Assembly: GCA_965246795.1 (NCBI GenBank)
Contig: CBDFFN010000022.1
Location: 1 to 64,000 of the forward strand
Direction of reading: 5' to 3'
DNA from: JAJXWB01 sp965246795
Lineage (GTDB): Bacteria; Pseudomonadota; Alphaproteobacteria; Rhizobiales; Beijerinckiaceae
Length of the DNA stretch: 64,000 bases
Positions within the stretch are counted from its first letter, which is position 1. Each line of letters begins with the position of its first letter. The translations under genes were made by a program, and so were the position numbers. Below are positions 52,510 through 61,675 of this stretch, piece after piece. The notes beneath the pieces are model-generated. The model ran no database searches and was not told the origin of the DNA. It saw nothing but the letters and a program-made list of their open reading frames with translations.

Positions 52510-53493
52510 TCATTCCACGAAATTGACGGGAATGCCCTTCTTTACAGCCTGCGCAAGCTGCTCCGCATCCCAGTTTGTCAGGCGCACGCAGCCGTGCGAG
52601 CCGACCTTGTCGATCTTGTCTGGCTCCGGCGTACCGTGAATGCCGAAGGTCGGCTTGGTCAGCGCGATGAAGACCGACCCAACGGGATTGTTGGGGCCGG
52701 GCGCGATGGTCAGCGGCTTGTCGTTCTTGCCCTGCTTGAAGTTCTTCTCGGGATTGTACGTGTACGTCGGGTTCTTCGCGATGGCGCGCACTTTGTACGA
52801 TCCGCTGGGCGACGGCGTCTCATCGCTGCCGATCGTGGCGGGGTACGCCACGATCAGCTTACCTTCCTTGTCGAGCGCGCGGACCTGCCCGTGCTCTTTC
52901 ACAACATCGATGCGCGCAATCTTTTTCTCGATCTTGTCGCGCTTGACGTTGGCGACGACGAGTATTGTGCCGGCCTTGGTGAAATCCGCTTTCGGATTGA
53001 GCTGCTTCAGCAGCCGTTCGTCCATATGAAAGCGCGACGCAAGCAGCTCCAGGGGGCCGGTGTAGGAAAGCGCTTTCAGCTTTGCCATCTCGCCGTAGTC
53101 TTTCGGCACGGAGTCGATAAAGGGACCGGCGACATCCTTATCGGTGATCGTGTAATCGACGAGCGTCGGCTCGGTGTCGCGTGTCAGCGCCTGCCAGATC
53201 GGCTCGCTCAGCGCTTTGGCGGCGGGCAGATCGTGCGTTTCAGCATAGGCCGAAATCGCCTTGCGAAAATTGTCACCGATCTTGCCGTCGATAACGCCGG
53301 GCGAGGCCTGCGCACGATCGAGCAGCACACCTGCTTTGATCACTTGCACGCTGGCGTCCTTCCCGATTTCTCCGGCGCTAAAGGTTGCTGCATTGACGGC
53401 ATCTTTCGTGAGATCGGGTCCGGCTTGAGCGGTGACGATCGTCGCGAGCGTTACGAAAGCAGCAAGGAGAAGGGAGCGCGACACGAATGGCAT
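52510..53493 (-). CDS. L,D-transpeptidase (YkuD domain)
   Basis: 327 residues from ATG 53493. A signal peptide (about 1-24, ending VTAQAG) precedes a LysM-like region and a YkuD domain. The catalytic HxnSHGCVR motif is seen as GIHGTPEPDKI with VGSHGCVRLTN near the C-terminus. It makes 3-3 or protein-attached peptidoglycan crosslinks in the periplasm. It is monocistronic and divergent from a methyltransferase gene. Confidence 0.9.
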   Translation of the reverse strand: MPFVSRSLLLAAFVTLATIVTAQAGPDLTKDAVNAATFSAGEIGKDASVQVIKAGVLLDRAQASPGVIDGKIGDNFRKAISAYAETHDLPAAKALSEPIWQALTRDTEPTLVDYTITDKDVAGPFIDSVPKDYGEMAKLKALSYTGPLELLASRFHMDERLLKQLNPKADFTKAGTILVVANVKRDKIEKKIARIDVVKEHGQVRALDKEGKLIVAYPATIGSDETPSPSGSYKVRAIAKNPTYTYNPEKNFKQGKNDKPLTIAPGPNNPVGSVFIALTKPTFGIHGTPEPDKIDKVGSHGCVRLTNWDAEQLAQAVKKGIPVNFVE

Positions 53494-53571
53494 GGCAAAA
53501 TCGTCCCCGGAACGATACTGCTGCGCCAACGCCACGCCCCCGGTTTCGTTCGTTCCGTTCAGGTTGGTCGC

Positions 53572-54249
53572 ATGAACAGCATCGCCTTCATCCGCACCAC
53601 GCTTGCGCCGCTCTTAGGAAAGCACGTGCTCGACATTGGTTGCGGTAAGGGCGCGTTGGCTGCTGCGCTCTCGACCGATGGTGCGCGGGTCACGGGAGTC
53701 GATCCATCACCGGAGGCGCTGACGAAAGCGCGCGAAGCCGCACCACAAGCGAGTTTCGAGACCGCGTCGGCCGAAGGCCTGCCTTTCGCCGACGGCACTT
53801 TCGACGCCGCGATCTTCTCCAATTCGCTTCACCACGTGCCAGTCCCGGCAATCGGGGAAGCGCTTGCCGAGGCACGACGCGTGGTGAAGCCGGGCGGCCA
53901 TATCGTCGTCGTCGAACCACTCGTCACGGGAACATTCGATACGGTGCTGAAACTGATCAATGACGAGACGGACATCCGGGCGGCGGCACAGGGGGCATTG
54001 CGCGACCTCGATCGCGACGCCGGCTTTCAGCGTCTGTCGTCGATCACCTTCACGTCGCGCGAGACCTACTCCGACTTCGAGGCGTTCGTCGCGCGTGCAA
54101 CCTCCGCGGATCCGGAACATCGTCTGCCCATCGTCGCGCAGAACCGGGCAGCGATAGAGGCGGCGTTCCTGCGTCACGCGACACCTAACGAACGCGGCGT
54201 GCCCTTTCTCGATCACAACCTGAAAGCCGACGCGTTCCTCGTGCGCTGA
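53572..54249 (+). CDS. Class I SAM-dependent methyltransferase
   Basis: 225 residues from ATG 53572. SAM motif VLDIGCGKGALAAALS, followed by GVDPSPEAL, LPFADGTFDAAIFSNSLHH and VKPGGHIVVVEP, all typical of the UbiE/type 11 group. The open frame extends far upstream but is antisense to the L,D-transpeptidase gene. Substrate unknown. Confidence 0.85.
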   Translation: MNSIAFIRTTLAPLLGKHVLDIGCGKGALAAALSTDGARVTGVDPSPEALTKAREAAPQASFETASAEGLPFADGTFDAAIFSNSLHHVPVPAIGEALAEARRVVKPGGHIVVVEPLVTGTFDTVLKLINDETDIRAAAQGALRDLDRDAGFQRLSSITFTSRETYSDFEAFVARATSADPEHRLPIVAQNRAAIEAAFLRHATPNERGVPFLDHNLKADAFLVR

Positions 54250-54307
54250 CCACCTTGGGCGGCTATGCCACTTGGCTTGAGCCTCGCCTGCGCGCTATGC
54301 CCTAGGC

Positions 54308-54841
54308 ATGTCTGACGAAGCGAAACCGCGCAAAGCTCATTTCCTGGAACGCTGGATCGAGCACGCGATTTTCGCAAGCCGATGGCTGCTGGCGCCGATC
54401 TATCTCGCGCTCGCCGTTGGGCTTTTCGGCCTGCTCATCAAGGTCGTGCAGGCGCTCTGGCACATCCTGCCAAACGTCTGGCAGATGGAGGAATCGCGGC
54501 TCATCCTCGACATGCTGAGCCTAATCGATCTTGCACTGACCGGCTCGCTGATCGTGATCGTGATCTTCTCGGGCTACGAGAATTTCGTCTCGCGCATCGA
54601 CTCGCAGGGCCATTCCGACTGGCCGGAATGGATGACGAAGATCAGCTTTTCCGGTCTGAAGCTGAAGCTGATGTCGTCCATCGTCGCAATCTCGGCGGTG
54701 CAGCTTTTGCGCGCCTTCATGGACCTCAGTAACAAGCCGGACCGCGAGCTCATGTGGTCCGTCGGCATCCACCTGACGTTCGTGGCGTCAGCCATTCTGC
54801 TGGCGTTGATGGACCGGTTTTCCAGTGAAGACACGCACTGA
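54308..54841 (+). CDS. YqhA/UPF0114 family membrane protein
   Basis: 177 residues with three or four hydrophobic segments. Conserved YqhA parts: ASRWLLAPIYLALAVGL, LDMLSLIDLALTGSLIVIV, SGYENFVSRI and SIVAISAVQLLRAFMDL. Function of the family is unknown; it is an inner membrane protein. It ends close to a short hairpin shared with the convergent secreted protein gene. Confidence 0.85.
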   Translation: MSDEAKPRKAHFLERWIEHAIFASRWLLAPIYLALAVGLFGLLIKVVQALWHILPNVWQMEESRLILDMLSLIDLALTGSLIVIVIFSGYENFVSRIDSQGHSDWPEWMTKISFSGLKLKLMSSIVAISAVQLLRAFMDLSNKPDRELMWSVGIHLTFVASAILLALMDRFSSEDTH

Positions 54842-54868
54842 TCTCGACGGCACGTTCTGATGCAGTCT

Positions 54869-54887
54869 CCGTAGGTTCAACCTACGG
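54869..54887. terminator. Short hairpin at convergent gene ends
   Basis: CCGTAGGT (54869-54876) and ACCTACGG (54880-54887) form a perfect 8-base stem with loop TCA. It overlaps the stop codon of the minus-strand gene and lies 28 bases after yqhA. There is no clear T-run, so terminator activity is uncertain. Confidence 0.4.
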
Positions 54888-55274
54888 CACGATCGTCACG
54901 AAGTTTCGAACGACGGAATGCTGGATCTGGCCGCCAGCGTTGAGGATGCTGTCGTATTCGAAATAATCCTGCCCGGGTCGAGAACGAGCGCGATAGGCCA
55001 TTGCGTCGAGACCGGCTTTCCCAAAACTTCCCAGTTTGGGGCGAACAAGAATCTTCAGATCGACATACGACATGCCCGCTGGAGGACGTCGCTGGATCAC
55101 GCAAACCTGGTTTGGCTGCACGGTGAAGGTTCGTTCGCCACCCGCGCCCGTGCCAACACCCGGAAGCACGCAACCTCCCTGCGCATAGCTTTGCGCCGGC
55201 GAGAGAGCTGCCAACGCCACGCCGCAGCCGAGGGCTACTCCGAAGGCAAACGATCGCGCCATCCCACGCCCCAT
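54882..55274 (-). CDS. Small secreted hypothetical protein
   Basis: 130 residues with a Sec signal peptide (about 1-32, ending QSYAQG). The mature part holds two Cys (GGCVLPG and VCVIQ), which might form a disulfide, and otherwise looks beta-rich. No family recognised. It follows the end of the nucleotide-sugar operon on the same strand. Confidence 0.6.
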   Translation of the reverse strand: MGRGMARSFAFGVALGCGVALAALSPAQSYAQGGCVLPGVGTGAGGERTFTVQPNQVCVIQRRPPAGMSYVDLKILVRPKLGSFGKAGLDAMAYRARSRPGQDYFEYDSILNAGGQIQHSVVRNFVTIVP

Positions 55275-55306
55275 TTTAACGGCGAGCGTGGACCGGGCCC
55301 CGCCAC

Positions 55307-56305
55307 CTATCCCCGCATAACATAGTCGCGGGTCGTGCGCTTCAGTTCGTCGATGTTGTCGCGTTCCCAGGCGACGACTTCCGCGAGACCTTCTTTCCAG
55401 TCGATCTGCGGCTCCCAGCCGAGATCATTTTTGATCGCCGAGGAATCGAGCCAATAGCGTCCATCCTGTCCGAGCCGGTCGCCGGTGACTTCGCAAAGCT
55501 GCTCGAAGGGCACGCCGACAGCCTCGGCACAAAGCTCGACGACGCGGCGGATCGACGTCGGCTCTTTCGGTCCGACGTTGTAGATCTTGCCGAGCGGTGC
55601 ATCGCCCTCAGCCGTGAGATGGATGGCGCGGCCAAGGTCACGTGCGTGAATGTAGGACTTTTCTGCGCGTCCGCCGCCGTGCAACGGCAGCTTGTCGCCG
55701 ACAAGCCCGCAGAGCACCGCCTTCGGGATCACGCGATGCAAAAGCTGGCCGGAGCAATAGGCATTCGACGGTCGCAGAATGTTCATCGGAAATTTCAGGA
55801 ATTTCGCCACCGACAAGAGATACATGTCGAATGCAACCTTCGAGGCGGCATAAGGGCTCGACGGCTTGATCGGCTCGTCTTCCTTCGTCGCGTGATCGAC
55901 GGAGCCGTACATTTCCGACGTGCCGATCTGGATGAAGCGTTCCATCCAGTCGCGCTTCATCAGTTCCTCGGAAAGGCGCGCAAGCGCCATAGAGTTCGTC
56001 TCGAAGAAACGCCATGAATTCTTCCACGACACCGCGCCTTCGCCCTGCGCGGCGAAGTTGACGATGATCTCAGGCTTCTCGCGATCGAGTAGCTCAAGCA
56101 GAAGGTCGAGCTCGTAGGTGATATGGCGCGCGTGATATTCGAAGCCCTCGCGCCGGTCGATCTCGAGCGAGAAGGCCTTGCCGCGCAGCGGATTGCGGCC
56201 GATGCCGATGACCTTCTTCGGATTGGCATGGTCGAGCAGATACATCGCGGCATGGATGCCGAAACTGCCGCCGCCACCGAGGATCGCATACGTCTTGTTC
56301 GGCAT
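55307..56305 (-). CDS. Extended-SDR nucleotide-sugar dehydratase/epimerase (GDP-mannose 4,6-dehydratase-like)
   Basis: 332 residues. NAD(P) motif GGGGSFGIHAA at 10-20 is a slightly altered GxxGxxG. The active site is Ser/Thr in QIGTSEMYG and Tyr-x3-Lys in SPYAASKVAFDMY. These features and the GTSEMYG loop are typical of GDP-mannose 4,6-dehydratases and related epimerases. It is the last gene of the nucleotide-sugar operon, 44 bases after the methyltransferase. Confidence 0.85.
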   Translation of the reverse strand: MPNKTYAILGGGGSFGIHAAMYLLDHANPKKVIGIGRNPLRGKAFSLEIDRREGFEYHARHITYELDLLLELLDREKPEIIVNFAAQGEGAVSWKNSWRFFETNSMALARLSEELMKRDWMERFIQIGTSEMYGSVDHATKEDEPIKPSSPYAASKVAFDMYLLSVAKFLKFPMNILRPSNAYCSGQLLHRVIPKAVLCGLVGDKLPLHGGGRAEKSYIHARDLGRAIHLTAEGDAPLGKIYNVGPKEPTSIRRVVELCAEAVGVPFEQLCEVTGDRLGQDGRYWLDSSAIKNDLGWEPQIDWKEGLAEVVAWERDNIDELKRTTRDYVMRG

Positions 56306-56349
56306 GTTCGTCTCGTTCTGAAAGTGGAAGCGCGTGTCGCGGGGTCGAT

Positions 56350-57009
56350 CTATTCGACGATTGTCCAGTAATAGTCGCCGGTGTAGCCGGCCTCGTTGAA
56401 AAGATCGATCCAGCCTTGCGGATAGTCGTAGAACTTTGCCGTCAGCACCCAGCTCTCGAACAATTCCTTTTGTTCGGGCGTGCGATAGCTGTCGACTTGC
56501 ACGAAACTCTTGCCGCGTGAGACGCGCTCGATCTCGCGCATTGCCTTCACGGCGCCAGCGCGGTCGAAATTGTGAATCGTATTGAGGCTGATGACGCAGT
56601 CGAAGCTTTTGTCGGGGAAAGGCAGGTCGTCAGCCGATCCCTGATGCAGCCGACCAACGACTTCGGGCTCCGCCTTCATCAGCGCATAGCGCGAGATGTC
56701 GAGGCCAAAGGCGGAAATGCCTGGCTCGGCAATCATGAAATCCTTGACGAGAAAGCCCTTGGCGCAACCGATATCGAGCACGCGCATGCCGGGCTTGAGC
56801 CCGAAATGCGAAATCATGTCGCGCGCAACCGCAACCCAGCGGCCATCGTAGCGATAGCCGCCATAACCATAGTCGCGCGGGCCATCGAAATAGAGGTCGC
56901 CATACTCGCGCGACTTTGCGATCAATTCCGGCGACTTGGCTTCGCCACGCTGCGTGATGTTGCGTTTTGCGCGCGGCAGCGAGCGGAGCAGATCGACTTC
57001 AGCCACCAA
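56350..57009 (-). CDS. SAM-dependent methyltransferase in the nucleotide-sugar operon
   Basis: 219 residues, soluble. SAM motif VLDIGCAKGFLVKDFM, then GLDISRYALMKAEPE and LPFPDKSFDCVISLNTIHNF. It probably methylates a sugar intermediate. Its start overlaps the end of the preceding epimerase gene by 11 bases. The product could add an O- or C-methyl group; I cannot decide which. Confidence 0.85.
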   Translation of the reverse strand: MVAEVDLLRSLPRAKRNITQRGEAKSPELIAKSREYGDLYFDGPRDYGYGGYRYDGRWVAVARDMISHFGLKPGMRVLDIGCAKGFLVKDFMIAEPGISAFGLDISRYALMKAEPEVVGRLHQGSADDLPFPDKSFDCVISLNTIHNFDRAGAVKAMREIERVSRGKSFVQVDSYRTPEQKELFESWVLTAKFYDYPQGWIDLFNEAGYTGDYYWTIVE

Positions 57010-57886
57010 GCGCCTCCCTCGTCACGCGCCGAAAGCCTTCGTCGAACGGCACGTAGGTGAAATCCGGAAACGCCGCCCTCGTCGCACCGACGTCGAAGGG
57101 GCGGTAGCCGTTATGCGGCATTGGCCCCGAGCGCTTCGTGCCGCGAATACGGCTACCATGGCCGCCGAGTAACGCAGCCTGATCCGCGATCGCGCGGAAC
57201 GAATGCACTTCGCCCGATGCGATGTTGAGGGCGCCTGTTGAGCGTCGCATCAGCACGCGCACCGCGATCTCGGCGACATCGTCGACGAGCACGTGATCGC
57301 GGCGCTCCTCGCCTTCGCCGAAGAGCACGATTTCTTCGCCCTTCGCCGCAAGGCGCCTGAACCGATTGGGACCGTAACCGTTGTGCGGATCGTTCACGCC
57401 ATAAACGAGCGTCGGGCGCAGGATTGCGAGCGGTGCGGTAATCGTGCTCTGGAAGGCGATCTCGCGCGCGAGATGCATCGCGCCATGCAGGCTGCCGGGC
57501 GAGGGTGGCACGCGTTCGTTGAGCGGCAGCGGATCGTCGCCGAACACCGCGTCGGAGCTGATGTTGACGACATGCGCGGGTTTTACGCGTGCGATCGCTT
57601 CAATGATCGCACGCACGAGCCGCATATTGTCGACGAGCATGCCGACGTCCTTGCAAGGCGCGATTGCCGACACGGCGACGATGCTGTCGCCATCGTGCAG
57701 ATGGCTTGCCAACCTCGCCGTGGCGTCGTCGGCCAGCAGATCAACCTCGGTGCGGCCGATGGAAAGCGTGTTGATGCCCTTCGCCTTCGCGGCAGAGACA
57801 ATGCCGCCGCCGACGAAACCGTGACCGCCGATGACGACGACACGTGTCGGTTTGGTCGGCGTGGGCAGGCCGTGTTGCAGCATCAC
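56999..57886 (-). CDS. Epimerase-family protein with His-His replacing the catalytic Tyr-Lys
   Basis: 295 residues of the extended SDR fold: VVVIGGHGFVGGGIV binds the cofactor. The usual Tyr-x3-Lys is replaced by His-x3-His in SLHGAMHLAREI, while Ser remains in NISSDAVFGDD. The C-terminal substrate-binding half looks normal (LRPTLVYGVNDPHNG). It may be a non-classical epimerase or a subunit partner. It overlaps both neighbours by a few bases. Confidence 0.83.
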   Translation of the reverse strand: MMLQHGLPTPTKPTRVVVIGGHGFVGGGIVSAAKAKGINTLSIGRTEVDLLADDATARLASHLHDGDSIVAVSAIAPCKDVGMLVDNMRLVRAIIEAIARVKPAHVVNISSDAVFGDDPLPLNERVPPSPGSLHGAMHLAREIAFQSTITAPLAILRPTLVYGVNDPHNGYGPNRFRRLAAKGEEIVLFGEGEERRDHVLVDDVAEIAVRVLMRRSTGALNIASGEVHSFRAIADQAALLGGHGSRIRGTKRSGPMPHNGYRPFDVGATRAAFPDFTYVPFDEGFRRVTREALGG

Positions 57887-59178
57887 GCGACTTTCTCAGG
57901 ATTACGGGCGGGAACGCCCAGCGTGCGATGGTCGAGGCCGGCTGCGCGCGCCGCGTCAGCGTCAAGCACGCGATAGGGATCGAGCACGAGTTTTCCGCGC
58001 AAGCGCTTCGTAATATCGGCGGGCGATATGGCGCGATAGGCCGGCCACGGCGTCAGGATCATCAGTGCTTCGGCGCCATCGAGCGCGTCCAGCGGATCGT
58101 CGGTCTGCGGAATGACGCGCGGCAGCACGCTCGCGTTCACGAGCGGATCGTGAACGACCAGATGCGCTGCAGGCAGCGCCGTGATCGTGGTAACCGACGG
58201 CGAATTCTTGATCGAGTGCGTGTTCTCTTTGTAGGCGAGACCCCAGACGGCAACTTGCGCGTCCGGCTTCGCATCGAGAAGTGCGCCGCGGATCGTGCGC
58301 GCAGCCCAACCGACACGATGACGGCTGTTGGCGATCCAGGCCTGCACGACGCCGCTGTCTGTGCGATGAGCCTCCGATAATTCGACGACCGTCGTGAGAT
58401 CGCGTTCGAGGTTGCCGCCAGCAATGCCGAGACCTGGCGCGAGATAGGACTTCGGCCCGATACGCGCATCAAGTTTCAGCGATGGCACGATCTCGGACCA
58501 GTCCGCGCCGATCGACTCGCAAAGTTCCGACAGCGTGTTGGCGACGCTGATTGACGACACGAGGCAGCAGTTGATGGCGATCTTTGCCAATTCCGCGCTC
58601 TCGTAGCGCATCGGCAGGATCGGGCATGCCGCGGCTTCGAGCACGGTTTTGAAGCGTGGGTCCAGCGGTATCGTAGGATCGGCACAGCCAACGATGTAGC
58701 GCTCGGGCTCTCGCGCACGTTGCACGGCGATGCCGAAGACGAGCGTCTCGACCTGGTAGTAAAGCCGCTCCGGCGCGATGCCGCTTATCTTGCGCGTGAA
58801 GCCTGGCGGCACCTGACACAGGATAACAAGCGCCGCATCCGGTCGCAGTTTTTCGATAACCTTATCGATCAGCGCCGTGATCGGCTTGAGATCGCTGCGT
58901 CCGGCATCGTCGGTCGGAACGTCAGGCGCGATATAGACGACATCGCAGGCAGCAAGCGCCGAGAGGTCGGACTCGTACGTCAGGCGCGCAGCGGATGACG
59001 CGGCAAGATTGTCGAGTTCCGGCTCGCTGACCGGCAGATCGCCCTTGCGCATGCGAGCAATCAGCCCCGCATCGGGATCGACGCAAATCGTTGTAAAGCC
59101 GCGCGACGCGATCACGGTCGACGAGACGATGCCGAGATGCGTCATGCCGGCGAAGCCGACGACGGGGAGGGCGCTCAT
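57883..59178 (-). CDS. UDP-glucose/GDP-mannose dehydrogenase family protein lacking the catalytic Cys
   Basis: 431 residues. N-terminal Rossmann domain GFAGMTHLGIVSS, the sequence VPPGFTRK, and Lys199 (SAELAKIAIN) match nucleotide-sugar 6-dehydrogenases. In the central motif the thioester Cys of the usual GGSCFPKD is Asn256 and Lys is Arg259 (GIAGGNLERD). The classic two-step oxidation to a uronic acid needs that Cys, so this protein should do something else, for example one-step oxidation or reduction. Four-base overlaps with both neighbours. Confidence 0.83.
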   Translation of the reverse strand: MSALPVVGFAGMTHLGIVSSTVIASRGFTTICVDPDAGLIARMRKGDLPVSEPELDNLAASSAARLTYESDLSALAACDVVYIAPDVPTDDAGRSDLKPITALIDKVIEKLRPDAALVILCQVPPGFTRKISGIAPERLYYQVETLVFGIAVQRAREPERYIVGCADPTIPLDPRFKTVLEAAACPILPMRYESAELAKIAINCCLVSSISVANTLSELCESIGADWSEIVPSLKLDARIGPKSYLAPGLGIAGGNLERDLTTVVELSEAHRTDSGVVQAWIANSRHRVGWAARTIRGALLDAKPDAQVAVWGLAYKENTHSIKNSPSVTTITALPAAHLVVHDPLVNASVLPRVIPQTDDPLDALDGAEALMILTPWPAYRAISPADITKRLRGKLVLDPYRVLDADAARAAGLDHRTLGVPARNPEKVA

Positions 59179-60122
59179 GAGGGATGCGCCTCCGATATGT
59201 CACCGCTGATCGTGCGAGCAAGTGCGCCGAGCGTGTCCTCAAGCCAGACATCGTTGGCGAGTGTTGTTGTCGCGCCATTCGCACAGAGCGACTTAAAGTG
59301 CGCGTATTCGGCCTCCCACGTCGGGTCGGCCTGCGTCAGCACGATGCGTTCTTCGGGCGGTGAGCCGCTCGGAAGCACTCGCGTGCGTTTGGCGAATGAC
59401 GTTGGTCCCCATTTGCAGAGCGACTCGATGTGTGCGCTGCCGTTCTCCGCGAAAATGTCGCAGGTGAAATGATTGCGCCAGGATAGCAGTGTCATCTCGA
59501 GTTCGATGCGCATCGGTGCGCCGGACTCGTTGGCGATGACGACATGGTCCGGCGCGCGGTTCTCGAAGCGATTGACGGACACGACGCGAAACGCTTCGTC
59601 GAGCGGGCCGAACCAGAAGCGGCAGGTGTCGAGCAAATGTGAGCCGAGATCGGGCAAGACGCCCGCGCCCGTGTCGCGCCACGCCGACTCTCGCACGAGA
59701 CGCGCCGTGCCGTTGCCGTAGAACAGGCGGCACGAGTAAATGCGCCCGAGTTCGCCGGATGCGATGAGATCGCGCATCGCCATAAAGTGTGGCTCGAAGC
59801 GATGATTGTAGGCGACGTAGCAGACGACGTTCTTCTTCCGCGCCAGCGCTTCGAGGTTCGCGATCGCGCCGACGTCTTCGGCCCAGAGCGGCTTTTCGAC
59901 GAGCGCGTGCTTGCCGTTCTCCGCGAGGTACGTCAGCAAGTCGATCTTCGGTTCGTCCGGGACGCAGCAGAGCGCGGCATCGTAGTCCGCCAAGGGAACA
60001 TCGCGAATATCGCGGTAATCGGAATCCTTGTTCACGGGGTCGATGCTGGCGACGTAGTCGGCCCCGGCGAAGCGTCGGCGCTTGTGGCCCTGCACGCCCA
60101 TGCCCACCACGATAGCCCGCAT
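59175..60122 (-). CDS. Gfo/Idh/MocA family oxidoreductase
   Basis: 315 residues. N-terminal Rossmann VVGMGVQGHKR, then the family-specific EKPLW (Glu-Lys-Pro) and a C-terminal dimer domain with NHRFEPHFMAMR and DLGSHLLDTCRFWFG (Asp-x3-His). It reduces or oxidises a sugar with NAD(P). ATG 60122 overlaps the stop of the kinase gene (TAATG), so it is made in step with the HldE-like fusion. Confidence 0.87.
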   Translation of the reverse strand: MRAIVVGMGVQGHKRRRFAGADYVASIDPVNKDSDYRDIRDVPLADYDAALCCVPDEPKIDLLTYLAENGKHALVEKPLWAEDVGAIANLEALARKKNVVCYVAYNHRFEPHFMAMRDLIASGELGRIYSCRLFYGNGTARLVRESAWRDTGAGVLPDLGSHLLDTCRFWFGPLDEAFRVVSVNRFENRAPDHVVIANESGAPMRIELEMTLLSWRNHFTCDIFAENGSAHIESLCKWGPTSFAKRTRVLPSGSPPEERIVLTQADPTWEAEYAHFKSLCANGATTTLANDVWLEDTLGALARTISGDISEAHPS

Positions 60123-61675
60123 TAGTGTGCGTAGCTCAACTGCTTCGCGACCTTCTCAAGTCGCTCGCGCACATGCGTCGGCGTGATCGGCTCGTTTCCG
60201 TCGAACTCACATTCGCAGCCGGCAGCGACCGTGCCGATGATCGTCGCGTGGCCGTCGTTGCCGCTGGCGAGCATCGCGAGCGTCGCATAGGCGAGCAATG
60301 CATCACCCGCACCGACGGGGTCGACGAGCCGTTCGACGAAACTGTCGAGGACGAAGAAACTGTCGAGCGATTCGTGGTCGGACGCGTTGCAGGTCAGGAC
60401 GCCGCGCTCGCCAAGCTTCAGGATCAGGAGTTTGCACTCCGCCTGATCGTAGAGCTGCGACGCGAGCGGCCGGATGCCGGAATCCTGATCGGCCAGCGCA
60501 AAGCGCGCCTCGCGCTCGTTCGGCGTGATGAGATCGAAGCCCTTGAACTCGGTGATGTTGCCCCAGCGGCTCGCGACCTGGCTGTCGGCGACGCGGAAAA
60601 CGCCTTTTGGAATGGCCGAGATGAAGGTCGGGATCGTCCGCCGGTTGAACATGCCATGCCGAAAGTCGGCGTAGATCACGGCGTCCGTCGACACGTTCGC
60701 GACATTGCCGGTGATTTCCGAAAGCACGCTGTCGGAGATCGAATTGTTGTCGAGCGTATCGACCTTCAGAAGACGGTAGCCACCGACAACGATCGCGTTC
60801 TTGTTGACGGTCGGGCGCGAGCGGTCGATCGACGCGCGCACGTCGATGCCCGCTGCGGCAAGGTCCTTGAGCACGAAATCCTTGTGCGCATCATCGCCGA
60901 GTACGGTCGAGAAGGTCACTTCGGCGCCGGCGGCGCGGCAATGCTTCGCGACGATTGCAGCACCGCCGATGTAATCGGTGCGGCTTTCGAAGAGCACCGA
61001 CATGGTCGGCGTTTTCGTCTGGCCGCCGATCATTGCGCAATGCGTTTGACTGTCGACGATGGTATCGCCCACAACATGCAGCCGGTGCTTCGACAGATTG
61101 TCGAGCGTGCGGTTGAGGTCGTCGAAGGTGATGCCGCGTCGCTCCATAAAGGTATGTAGCTTGTCGAGCTTGAGGTCCGGCGCCTGGAGATTGATCAGCG
61201 TAGAGGACGAATAGACAATGTCGCCCGGCGTGAAGAGGATGTCGCCACCATAGGCGCGCAGCGTCGCCATCTCCTCGCGCGTGCGCTCAGGAATGCCGGT
61301 CGCGTTATATTCGTAGCCCTTGGCGAGATAATCGGGCTGGATAATCTTGATGTTCTCGATCGGCGTCGGATTGGGATCGATGACGACGTAGTCGATCATC
61401 TCGAAAGCTGCGAGGTTGAGCGCGCGAAGATCCTGCGGCACATGCGGACGATGCACACCTTTCGTGATGTGCCGGTCGGCCGTCACGCTCGCGATCAGGA
61501 GATCGGCCTTCGTCTTCGCATAGACAAGGTGACGCAAATGCCCGGGATGCACGACATCGAACACGCCGTGGCACATGATCGCGCGCTTCTGGCGCGGTAT
61601 CGGGCCGAGGATCTCGCGCAATTCTTCGGCGGTCTTGATCTTGTGCGAATAAAGTTTCGACAGCGAGTCCGCCAT
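60122..61675 (-). CDS. Nucleotidyltransferase-PfkB kinase fusion, reversed HldE order
   Basis: 517 residues. The N-terminal domain is a cytidylyltransferase with CHGVFDVVHPGHLRHL (HxGH at 43-46). The C-terminal domain is a ribokinase-family sugar kinase with the anion-hole motif DPVGAGDALL (GAGD at 455-458). HldE, the heptose bifunctional enzyme, has kinase first and nucleotidyltransferase second, so the order here is swapped. It should phosphorylate and then nucleotidylate a sugar, perhaps a heptose. ATG 61675 overlaps the upstream stop (TGATGG). Confidence 0.87.
   Translation of the reverse strand: MADSLSKLYSHKIKTAEELREILGPIPRQKRAIMCHGVFDVVHPGHLRHLVYAKTKADLLIASVTADRHITKGVHRPHVPQDLRALNLAAFEMIDYVVIDPNPTPIENIKIIQPDYLAKGYEYNATGIPERTREEMATLRAYGGDILFTPGDIVYSSSTLINLQAPDLKLDKLHTFMERRGITFDDLNRTLDNLSKHRLHVVGDTIVDSQTHCAMIGGQTKTPTMSVLFESRTDYIGGAAIVAKHCRAAGAEVTFSTVLGDDAHKDFVLKDLAAAGIDVRASIDRSRPTVNKNAIVVGGYRLLKVDTLDNNSISDSVLSEITGNVANVSTDAVIYADFRHGMFNRRTIPTFISAIPKGVFRVADSQVASRWGNITEFKGFDLITPNEREARFALADQDSGIRPLASQLYDQAECKLLILKLGERGVLTCNASDHESLDSFFVLDSFVERLVDPVGAGDALLAYATLAMLASGNDGHATIIGTVAAGCECEFDGNEPITPTHVRERLEKVAKQLSYAH

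Noticed and set aside
52399..53571. Upstream extension of the methyltransferase frame at 53572
   Set aside because: The extension is antisense to the L,D-transpeptidase gene; similarity starts only at ATG 53572.
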